Source of the DNA: Malacoplasma sp.
GTDB lineage: Bacteria; Bacillota_I; Bacilli_A; Mycoplasmatales; Mycoplasmoidaceae
Direction: 5' to 3'
Length of the DNA stretch: 17,693 bases
NCBI GenBank assembly: GCA_029258015.1
Contig: JARHZT010000059.1
Location: forward strand, 1 to 17,693
Both the position numbers and the translations under genes were made by a program. Below the pieces are notes generated by a model that worked only from the letters and a program-made list of their open reading frames with translations, did no database searches and was not told the origin of the DNA. Below, piece by piece: positions 1-8,082 of the stretch. Position 1 is the first letter of the stretch. Each line of letters opens with the position of its first letter.

Positions 1-1449
1 AAATCTCAGATAAGAGTATTTGCTTTTCTCATGTAATATCAGCTGTCTCATGTAAGTTAATTAGCACTTTATCTCTTTTATGACTTAGCAGTTCTGATAC
101 TCTTCAATAGAAATTAAAATAAATTTAAGTGTTCCTTTCAATTCACTATATAAATCTCTTTTGGCTTCTATGTCAGATATTTCATCTCATTTAGGCATTC
201 TGTAATTAGAGTTAGATTCACAAAGATATGTAATAACTTCTTTTTCAAAGGCTTTCTTGAAATCATTAAGTTCAAATATAGATTTTTCTAATTTATGAGC
301 TATTTCAGCATAAGTTCTATTTCCTTCAACTCTTCTAAAAGATACCAATGTTCTTCCAACAACAAGTGAGGCCATATACTTTAATGATCAATCAATATTT
401 TTTTGATTAATTATGATTAACTTACCATTAACTACTTCGCTGTTATGCTTAATAATTGTGTGTATGATAGCATAAAAATTGTTTTTATTACTCTTCATTA
501 ATGGGTGTAAGTAAAACACAAATTTATTTTGATAAATATAATCTCATAGTATTTTTTCATCACACATTTGATTTATTGCTTTTGTTAAATCATTTACTGT
601 TTTATCTTTATATTTTTCTTTAAATCTGTAATAAATACTTTTATTGTTTTTTTCATATAATTTTCCTTCATGAATAGCAAATATCTGCCTATAAAATTGA
701 ATAATTTTTTCATCATCTTTAAATGTTGATATAAATCTATTCTCAAATATTTTCAATAAATCTGGATATGATTCTAAATTCATAACTATATAGTTTTTTA
801 TAAGGTCTGCTGATGTTAAACCTTTACCTTTTGAATTTATCGATTCAAATACTGAATATTCATCTTCATTAGAATTTAAGTTTATTACAGCTACTTTAAT
901 TTTTTCTAAAACTTTCCCTAAAAATTTACCTATAAACTCATCATTTGCATCATTTGTTTTTCTTATTTTTTCTAAAAAATATTCGTAAACTTTGTAATAT
1001 CTTGATTCTTTTTCTTCAGTGGATAAATTTAAAAAACCAGTATGAGAGTTATTTAATATTTTTTTTATTATGTCTGAATCATTAACTCTTTCTAATTTAA
1101 ATTTATGTTCATCGGATTTTAAATATTTTTTTAACGTTACATAATCTTCTGAATCTGTTTTTTTATTAGTTGCTTCTGCATGTGCAGCTATCAAGAGAAG
1201 TATGGTTGTTATTCTTTGTTGTCCATCAATTAAAACGTGTGTTGTATTCAAACCATTATCTTTTTTTATAATTAGTGATCCTAAGAAAAAATCATCCAAA
1301 TCCATTTCCATGAATTCATTTAAGTCTTCTCACAATTGTTTAACTTGTTTATTTTCTTCTCAAGTATATTTTCTTTGGTAAAGTGGAACATAAAAAATAG
1401 CATCTTTCTTACCAACTAAATCAACAATAAACATATCTTTTGCTTGCAT
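1..1449 (-). CDS. DUF262 (GmrSD/DndB-like) protein, C-terminus frameshifted and cut by the window edge
   Basis: The N-terminus carries the DUF262 signature: YVPLYQRKYTW at residues ~20-30, then FLGSLII (~55-61), the ParB-like IDGQQR motif (~74-79) and FESINSKGKGLTSADL (~201-216). In this family the DGQQR region binds or hydrolyses NTP, and full-length GmrSD-like enzymes follow it with a DUF1524 HNH nuclease, giving restriction of modified or phage DNA. ATG at 1449 is the first start after an in-frame TAA at 1471-1473. Translated with TGA as Trp, the frame stops at 85-87 (454 residues). The -1 frame then stays open from 88 to the window edge with coding-like content (SHKRDKVLINLHE), so a frameshift is likely where the DUF1524 domain should begin. 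No HIxP nuclease motif is visible inside the window. It diverges from a restriction-modification operon. The family is secure; whether the gene is functional is not. Confidence 0.85.
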
Positions 1450-1457
1450 AATATTTG

Positions 1458-1482
1458 GGAGAGCTAATCCTTATTAACTCTC
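1458..1482 (-). promoter_or_regulatory. Hairpin element in the DUF262 leader, copy 1 of 2
   Basis: On the minus strand GAGAG pairs with CTCTC and TAAT with ATTA, with one mismatch between, leaving AAGG in a 4-base loop. The AAGGA resembles a ribosome binding site but ends 18 bases before the ATG at 1449, too far for a normal Shine-Dalgarno. The core TAATAAGGATT, three variable bases and then TCTCC recur in the divergent methyltransferase leader (1576-1599) at nearly the same distance from the coding start. It could be an operator, a translational control hairpin or a protein-binding site; the role is inferred. Confidence 0.5.
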
Positions 1483-1509
1483 ATTTTTCCTCTTTTTTTC
1501 ATTTAAATA

Positions 1510-1515
1510 ATTATA
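1510..1515 (-). promoter_or_regulatory. Possible -10 box for the DUF262 gene
   Basis: The minus strand reads TATAAT here, about 60 bases upstream of the ATG at 1449. No convincing -35 box is seen, which is common in mollicutes. The whole 1483-1575 stretch is very AT-rich, so chance matches are likely. Confidence 0.3.
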
Positions 1516-1575
1516 TATTTATTGATTTAAATATATACATATTTTAAATTAATATATTTTATTGACTAGAAAAGT

Positions 1576-1599
1576 AGAAATAATAAGGATTTTATCTCC
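1576..1599 (+). promoter_or_regulatory. Hairpin element in the methyltransferase leader, copy 2 of 2
   Basis: AGAAATAAT and ATTTTATCT can pair with two mismatches around an AAGG loop (1585-1588). The stretch TAATAAGGATT, three bases, then TCTCC matches copy 1 on the opposite strand (1458-1482). It lies immediately upstream of, or overlaps, the start of the methyltransferase. The AAGGA could serve as a Shine-Dalgarno for an ATC start at 1594, with 4 bases between. Confidence 0.5.
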
Positions 1600-3156
1600 A
1601 AAAATAATATCTACTCATGTGATTGCATTGAGTTTATAAAAAAATTAAAAGAACAAAAAATAATAGTTGATTTAATACTAACAGATCCACCATATAACAT
1701 TTCAAAAGATAACAATTTCAAAACTATAGGAAGGTCTGGTATAGATTTCGGAGAATGGGATAAAAACTTTAATCTTTTGTCATGATTAAATGGTATTGGG
1801 GATATAGTATCTAAAAATGGTTCAATTATTATTTTTAATGATTGAAAAAATATGGGAATCATATCAAACAAACTAGAACAAGAAGGTTTCGAAATTAAAG
1901 ATTTGATTAGATGAATAAAACCTGCCCCAATGCCCAGAAATGTAAATAGAAGATATGTTACAGATTTTGAATTCGCTGTATGAGCAACAAAAAAGGGTTC
2001 TAAATGAACCTTTAACAAACCAAAAGATAAACCATACTTAATACCTAAATATAACTCATCTGTTCCTATGGGAAATAATAGAATTCATCCTACGCAGAAA
2101 CCTGAAAAATTAATAGATGAAATTATTAGCGTTCATTCCAATCCTGGTGATTTAATATTTGATCCTTTTTCAGGTTCTGGAACCATATCATTTTCAGCTA
2201 ATAAAAATAATAGAAATTATATAGCATGTGAAATAGATGAAAAATTTTGTCAAAAATCAATTAATAGAATTAAAAGTTATTATATTAGGCCTGCATTCAA
2301 TCATTTAGGAAATAAAACAAGAATAATTCATGACTTAATATCAAATTTTCCCAAAAATAACATTGTCAATTTTGTTGAACCTTTCGCTGGAAGTGGTATT
2401 GTGTCAATATCATATGACACACCTGATAAATACTGGTTAAATGATAATGATTCTAAATTATCAGAAATTTTAGAATACTTATTAAACAACAAAGTAAATA
2501 ATGTGATAAATGATATAGAAAAAATCATAAAAGATTATAACCTACCTACTACAGAGAAAAAGAATTACTCAAAAGAATACAAAAAATTAAAAGATGACTA
2601 TAACAAATCAAAAAAAGTGTCTCTACTATTCGTACTTGTTTTATATGGATTTAATCAACAAATTAGATTTAATTCAAAAAATGAATTTAATATACCTGTA
2701 GGAAAATTTTTCTGAAATGATTATCACAAAGATAAAATAATTAACTTTATTTCAAAAAGAGCAAATAAAAACATAGAAACTCAATCTCGTGATTTTGAAG
2801 AATTTGTTTATGAAATAAAAAGAAAATATGCTAATCAGGACAATACACTTTTTTATTTTGATCCGCCATACTTTTTATCAAATGCAACATATAATTCATG
2901 TTGAAAAGAAGAAGATGAAAAGAGATTGATAAATTGCTTACAAAAATTAACTGATGAGGGTTATAAATGATGTCTATCTAATATAATAGAGTCTAAAGGA
3001 AGAAAGAATGAATTGCTAGAAAATTTTATAACAAAAAATAAAAGCAAAATAAACTTCCAAAATATAAATAATTTAAATTATCACAATTCAAATTATCAAA
3101 GACAACAAAGAAACAAAAAGGATGTTGAAGTGATTGTTTGAGGTAATTATGAGTAG
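1594..3156 (+). CDS. Fused two-domain DNA adenine methyltransferase of a type IIS-like system
   Basis: Numbering from the ATC at 1594 gives 520 residues. The first domain has motif IV DPPYN (~31-35) before HPTQKPEKL and motif I DPFSGSGT (~190-197), the beta-class order (Pfam N6_N4_Mtase). The second has GNKTRIIHDL, FVEPFAGSG (~260-268) and then DPPYF (~423-427), the alpha-class D12 (Dam-like) order. Both catalytic motifs are intact, so both domains should methylate adenine. Fusions like this usually protect the two strands of an asymmetric site. The frame has no ATG, GTG or TTG between the TAG at 1567-1569 and DPPYN. The start must be a rare ATC/ATA/ATT codon such as 1594 or 1609, and the true position is uncertain. 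The stop overlaps the endonuclease gene by 8 bp, so the two form an operon. Confidence 0.9.
3140..3143 (+). promoter_or_regulatory. Ribosome binding site of the endonuclease gene
   Basis: GAGG lies inside the last codons of the methyltransferase gene, 5 bases before the ATG at 3149. It fixes the endonuclease start and suggests translation coupled to, but not wholly dependent on, the methyltransferase. Confidence 0.6.
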
Positions 3157-4957
3157 TATTCCTATATTAAAATTAGGCAAATCAGAGTATAAAAGACAAA
3201 AAGACTCAAAGAATGCTTATATACTGTTATGTGATTTTTTAAATAAATATGACGGATCTGAATTAACCTTAGAACAAATAGTTAATGAATGAGAAGTATT
3301 GGGAATATACACCTCAGAACAATTTAATGAAAATTGTAAAGTAGTAAAAATAAACAAGAAAGTAAAAAGTGGAATATCAAGACTAAAAAGTATGATTAAA
3401 CTTTTTGGACTAGGACAAATACACAAGGTTAATTCAAAATCTGAGATATATAGCATATCTGCTTCGAATTTTACCAAGGCATTGTATACTGAAGATAAAA
3501 AATTTAGTAGTTTTTTCAGTCTAAATTTTTATGACTTTTGATTTATACAATTACTATTAAAAATGAGAACAGAAGATAATAAAATCATAATTTCAGAGTT
3601 ATTAAAAAATTATATAAAAGATGAAAATGATAGTTGAAAAATAACATTTTGAGATTTTGTTTCAAAAGATGACATAGAGATAATTTCAAAAGCTATCAAA
3701 AATAAAGATGAAAAATTAATTAATAGTTTCCTATATCCAAAAAGTGGTTCATCTATTCTGAATGAGAAAAGGGAACAAAATAATAAAAATATTATAAAAG
3801 AAACAACAAAATACATAACCAACAAAATAGACTTAAATACATATGTAGAATTTCTTTATAATTTTTTAGAAAAAAATGCATTAAAAGATATTTCAGAAGG
3901 CCTTGATACTATGATTATAGGAGAAACATCTTATAGAGATTTATTTAAGAACAATACCAAAAACAAAATTATTCAATATTTAAAATCTATAAATAGTGAC
4001 AAATTGGAAATATTGGGCAGAAGACTTGTTGGTGGTTCCCGTTCTTCATATTCTTATCTAAATGCTAGTCATTTCAATGCATTAAATAATATTTTTAAAC
4101 TTCACAAAGATATCTTTTCAATTAACAAGAGATATATTAATTTAATAAATGCAATAAAAAATCCTTCATTAGAACTTTATAAGATGGAAAGTTCCAAATA
4201 TTATAATGAACAAGAACTTCTACATATTTTAAATATAAAAAATGAGAAAATAGATAACAGTTTTATTCAAAAAGAATTAAATGAATATTACACCAATGAA
4301 AAAATGATAAGTTTATTTAAAGAATTAATTGATAATAATGTTGTCCAAGGAAATGAATTTAATAAAGAAATATTTATACAAACAATAAAAAAATATGTAC
4401 CATTTAAAGAACAAATAAGTATAAATTTTTGTCCATTATATTTTGAATTTCTTGTTTGTTTATCAATAGCTATTAAATTTAATAAAAATTGAGATATCAA
4501 TTACATTAGAAATTCATTAAATACAATTTTAGACACAAATATGAATCCTTTAAGTTGTGCTGCAGGAAGTTCTAGCAAAAGAGTTGGACACGATGCAGAA
4601 ATTCATGTTTCTGATTCAAAAATTATCATAGTAGAACCTACAATAGAAATGAATGTCCAAGTCAAACATGAATTAGAATCATGTACTAGACATTTAAGAG
4701 TTTTTTGTACATATGAAGAAAAAAAATATAGAGATGATAATAAAACGTATGAAGGAATATGTAAAAAATTATTAAATAAGAAGGAAATCGAAACCATTAT
4801 AGTAGCTCCTGCTATAAATGAGTATTTAAATTATTTTGTAAATTTAATGAATAAAGATTTAATCTCTGGAAAAAGTGATTTTTTTAAATTTAATACAATA
4901 TCCCCATCAACAAAAACATTAGATATTAAGCAATTAGTTGAATATTTAAAAAATTAA
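3149..4957 (+). CDS. Type IIS restriction endonuclease, AlwI/MlyI/nicking BstNBI-like
   Basis: A 602-residue protein translated with TGA as Trp, starting inside the methyltransferase 3' end with a good GAGG site. The N-terminal two thirds are helical and charged with no motif I can name. The C-terminal part holds a plausible metal site: GHDAEI (D482), then IIIVEPTIE (E496), then QVKHELESCTRHL (E508/E510). An Asp, a Glu about 14 residues on, a further Glu, then RHL is the pattern I associate with AlwI-family enzymes, which cut a few bases outside asymmetric sites such as GGATC or GAGTC. The length matches that family (~550-600), and the fused methyltransferase partner fits an asymmetric target. 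The restriction role is strongly supported by context. The family name rests on my reading of motifs, and the target sequence is unknown. Confidence 0.75.
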
Positions 4958-4968
4958 TCTTACTTTGT

Positions 4969-4997
4969 TTGTATTCTTTAAGGTTGTAAAATATATA
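4969..4997 (+). promoter_or_regulatory. Candidate promoter of the lipoprotein gene
   Basis: TTGTAT (4969-4974) and TATATA (4992-4997) are spaced 17 bases apart and would start transcription about 17-20 bases before the ATG at 5021. The leader holds a strong AGGGGA ribosome site at 5011-5016. No terminator hairpin is seen between the endonuclease stop and this point, so read-through from the restriction operon is also possible. Confidence 0.45.
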
Positions 4998-5020
4998 TAA
5001 GTGTATAAATAGGGGAACAT

Positions 5021-6781
5021 ATGAAAAAAAGTAAAATTTTTTCTGCTTTTTTAGCAGTATCCTCGTTAGGTTTTATTGTTCCTACCACATTAGTAGCATG
5101 TGGTAGTTCAACAAGCACAACCATTACTGGTAATAAATATATAAAAGATGAATATATAAAAAGCGGTTCATTTTCATTTTTATCAGTAGGAATGCGAGGT
5201 AATAATGATTTATCTGAAAATATTACTAATATTTTTAACAATAACCAAGAAGAATTATTAATAAATTATAAATCATTAAGCAAAACACAAAAAGATAATT
5301 TATTTTTAAAAGCTGAAGTTGAAGGAAGTATCGGTAATGATTCATTAATAAATGGAAATGAACCATTAGAAACATGGGCATTTAAAGATGAAATATTGCC
5401 AATAAATATAAATATTTATGATATGAATTCTAAAGAAGGTATATTATTAACAAATAATTTTAATTTATCTCAATTCATAAATAGCAACATTAAAGATATT
5501 ATTAAAAATTCTTTAGAAATAAGTATAAATGAAACTACTCAAACATTATCTGTTGCAAAATCTGTAAGAATGTCATTAAGTTCAATATCAAAAACTATAG
5601 GAGTCAATAAAGATATTGTCCATATTCCATTAGAATTAAATGACTCTATAAATACTAAAAATAATAAGAAATTTATTTTATCTTTTCCTTTGGATAAAAT
5701 TTCGCTTTTATTGGATGTGAATACAAATATAAAAACTATCAATATAAATAAAAATGAAAAAGTTAAGTTTTTATATAAGTTTTCTTCAAAAGTTATTAAA
5801 AAAGAAATTAACAGCAATTTAATGAGAGAAATAACTATTTCAGGAACTAATTATGATTGAAAAAATCCTAATATGAAATTTGAAGATACATTAGTTAAAT
5901 ATGTTTCAAATTATGATATTCTATCAAAATTGGGATGATTAAAAGATGATATCTTAAAAGATAGTTTTGCACAAAATAATGATACAGTTGATGCAAATTT
6001 TTTAAAAGAAGATATAAAAAATAAATTTAACATTAGCAGCGATGAAAAATTAGTATCTATAAAAATAAGTATGGATTCTAGAAGTCCATTGTCATATGAT
6101 ATTTATGGAAATTATTATTTTAATGGTTTATATAATATAGATTTAAATGTTGTTTATATAGGAGAAAATAATGATGATTACAAGAAAGGGGATATGATTA
6201 CTTATTCCTTAACTAATAACAATAATAAAAATTTTCAATTATATGTTGATAATGCATATGTATTAAATAGTTTAATTTCACCAAACAATACAGGTTCAAA
6301 ATATATAGAAATACCATCATCTAAATTTGGTGAAAGATTTAAATTAGGTTCTTTAGCAACCGAAAAAAACACTGATAAGATTTTTAATGAAGTAAATTCA
6401 ATTGAATTAAATTTAAGTAAATCATATACAATGAGTGCATTTACAAAACAATTTTATGTAATGAATAATAAAAATAATTATCATATTTTTAATGGTGTTA
6501 AATTTAGTTTAAAAGCTGTTATTGATAATACTACATCAAAATATTATTCAGTTTTATTTAATGTAGAATTATTGCCAGGTTTTAAGTTTAAAGAGAAATT
6601 TATTTTTGTCGATAAGGAAAAAAATAAATCTTACAACTTTAATGATCAAGCTACAACTCTCAGAATATTTGGTTTTACAATTGATAGAACTAATCCAGCA
6701 ACATATCTTTTCACTAGAATAAGCGATAGAAATTCAAATGATATGAACATGTATTACAAAAATTGAAATCCTAAAATTTAG
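5021..6781 (+). CDS. Surface lipoprotein of unknown function
   Basis: A 586-residue product with a type II signal peptide: a charged MKKSK start, a hydrophobic stretch (~6-24) and the lipobox LVAC with the lipidated Cys at 27, followed by GSSTSTT. LspA, encoded downstream in this window, would cleave before that Cys, leaving the protein anchored on the outer face of the single membrane. The mature part is rich in Asn, Lys, Ile and Ser with no transmembrane segment and no enzyme motif that I recognise, typical of variable mollicute surface lipoproteins. AGGGGA lies 4 bases before the ATG. In-frame TGA codons and at least one TGG encode Trp. It ends at a perfect terminator shared with the convergent PHP gene. 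I do not assign a function beyond surface lipoprotein. Confidence 0.9.
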
Positions 6782-6792
6782 TAAATATTATT

Positions 6793-6828
6793 AAAAAAAT
6801 AATTCCTATTCTATGGAATTATTTTTTT
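6793..6828. terminator. Bidirectional terminator between convergent lipoprotein and PHP genes
   Basis: A perfect 14-bp stem (6793-6806 with 6815-6828) around an 8-base loop, with seven A on the left arm and seven T on the right. It gives a rho-independent terminator in both directions. The right arm overlaps the last codons and stop of the PHP gene (stop at 6819-6821). Confidence 0.85.
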
Positions 6829-7640
6829 ATTTCATTAACTCTTGCTATTTCTTCTTTTGTAATTAAATCAACTAAGTTTTTTTCTATGTCTCATCCTATT
6901 GCAAGATCATAAACCTTGTTTACATATTCAATAATAGGCATTACTGTTCTATGAACATCTATTTCAATTCTTACTTTAGCATTTGTTTTTGACACAAGTT
7001 TTCAAAAATTATCATAAGGATAAAAATATTCTTTAGGATTACCACGTTTTAAATTGTTGTATAAACCATTCACATTTAAACCTAAAGTGATATCATGTTC
7101 TATGGCACTTTCTATCATTCTCATACATTCTTTTTCTATAAAGGGATTTCAGTTATTTATAAAATGAACTATTAAATCTGGGTGTGCAAAGTGAAAAAAC
7201 AGACCAGATTTAAATCCATCAATAGCTTGATCAACATAAACCTTTATTCTTTCTTCTTTATTTTTTATATGAAAAAAATCCAATTCATTAGCAGCAAAGC
7301 CTACATTATGATTTCCAAAAATTATAAAATCTAATGGTCATTTTTTATAAAAGTTCAAATAGAAATCATGTTTCTCTTTTAGATACTCTGTCTCAACAGC
7401 TATAAATAATTCAAAATCTTTGTTTGAATATTTATTCTTTAACAAGATAAAATGTTCCATTATCTTTTCTCATTCATTTCAACTTGTTCTACCTTTTATT
7501 TCCTTTTCATAAGGAATATGCTCAGAGATTGTAAATTGCTTAAAACCTAATCTTATAGCTTCTTGCACTAATCATTCTGGTTCAATATCTGAATGATTAC
7601 AATATTTTGTATGAGCATGAATATTTGATTTAATTTTCAT
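6819..7640 (-). CDS. PHP-domain phosphoesterase, histidinol-phosphatase (HisJ/HisK)-like
   Basis: A 273-residue protein found by reading the minus strand with TGA as Trp. It has the PHP metal-binding pattern: IHAHTKYCNH near the N-terminus, TISEH, an acidic AVETEY, FGNHN, FFHFAHPD and finally EIDVHR. That is the full His/Asp/Glu set expected of a trinuclear-metal phosphoesterase. HisJ-type members hydrolyse histidinol phosphate, but mollicutes generally lack histidine synthesis, so the physiological substrate is probably another phosphorylated metabolite. The start has AAAGGA 8 bases upstream. The gene lies 12 bp after the thioredoxin-like gene and is probably co-transcribed with it. The family is secure; the substrate is unknown. 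Confidence 0.88.
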
Positions 7641-7652
7641 ATTATTTGTCCT

Positions 7653-7994
7653 TTATAATTTCTCTTTATACAAAGAAATAACTTTATATAATTCTTTATT
7701 ATCTATAACATTTGGATGGTCATAAATAATAGAGTTATTAAAATAAATTCTTGTTGTAGGCACTACTTGCAAGGCTCATTCTGTATTACCTGTTTCTTCT
7801 CAAACATCAGATTCCATATCACCTATATCAACAAAGTACAAATTATTAATATTTTTATCTTTTAAATATTCTTTTATTCTAGGAACATTTTTTAAACAAT
7901 ATGGGCATCACATAGCTTTAAACACTGCTAAAATAGGTTCATTGTTTTTTGTTTTTAAAATATTCTTAAATTCTATAATATCAACATTTTCCAT
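7653..7994 (-). CDS. Small thioredoxin-like protein with a CPYC active site
   Basis: A 113-residue protein with the thioredoxin-fold signature: AVFKAMWCPYC at ~23-33, where the Trp is encoded by TGA, and a cis-Pro region (VVPTT) near the middle. It is a cytoplasmic thiol-disulfide exchanger with no signal peptide. The CPYC centre is the one typical of glutaredoxins, unlike CGPC of classical thioredoxins, so its partner and redox potential may differ from those of TrxA. GAGAGGA precedes the ATG by 6 bases. It is upstream of, and probably in one transcript with, the PHP phosphoesterase gene. The partner reductase is not in this window. Confidence 0.85.
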
Positions 7995-8054
7995 GGTAGT
8001 CCTCTCTCTAATTCTATTATGTTATTTATTTAAAATTGCCTATTTTAAAAATAA

Positions 8055-8081
8055 TAAAAAAAGCAAAAATATATTTTGTTT
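8055..8081 (-). terminator. Weak terminator after the DUF2779 gene
   Basis: On the minus strand a run of A and CAAAA pairs with TTTTTG and a run of T around a TATA loop, with one bulge, followed by more T-rich sequence. It lies just past the DUF2779 stop (8083-8085). The stem is nearly all A-T, so its strength is doubtful. Confidence 0.4.
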
Positions 8082-8082
8082 T

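Noticed and set aside
1562..1567. TTGACT as a -35 box for the methyltransferase
   Set aside because: No -10 box lies 16-18 bases downstream; that position is the hairpin element with AAGGAT.
1483..1575. Replication origin or strong promoter cluster in the AT-rich divergent region
   Set aside because: Only low-complexity A/T runs are seen, with no DnaA-box-like repeats or convincing promoter pair beyond one TATAAT.
1617..1619. ATG as methyltransferase start
   Set aside because: It is out of frame with DPPYN and leads to an unrelated translation.
1611..2018. Long minus-strand open frame opposite the methyltransferase
   Set aside because: It lies antisense to intact DPPYN and FSGSGT coding sequence and encodes no recognisable motif, so it is a shadow.
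5021..6781. Broken lipoprotein pseudogene (several in-frame TGA)
   Set aside because: All interruptions are TGA, which is Trp here; with table 4 the frame is open from ATG to TAG.
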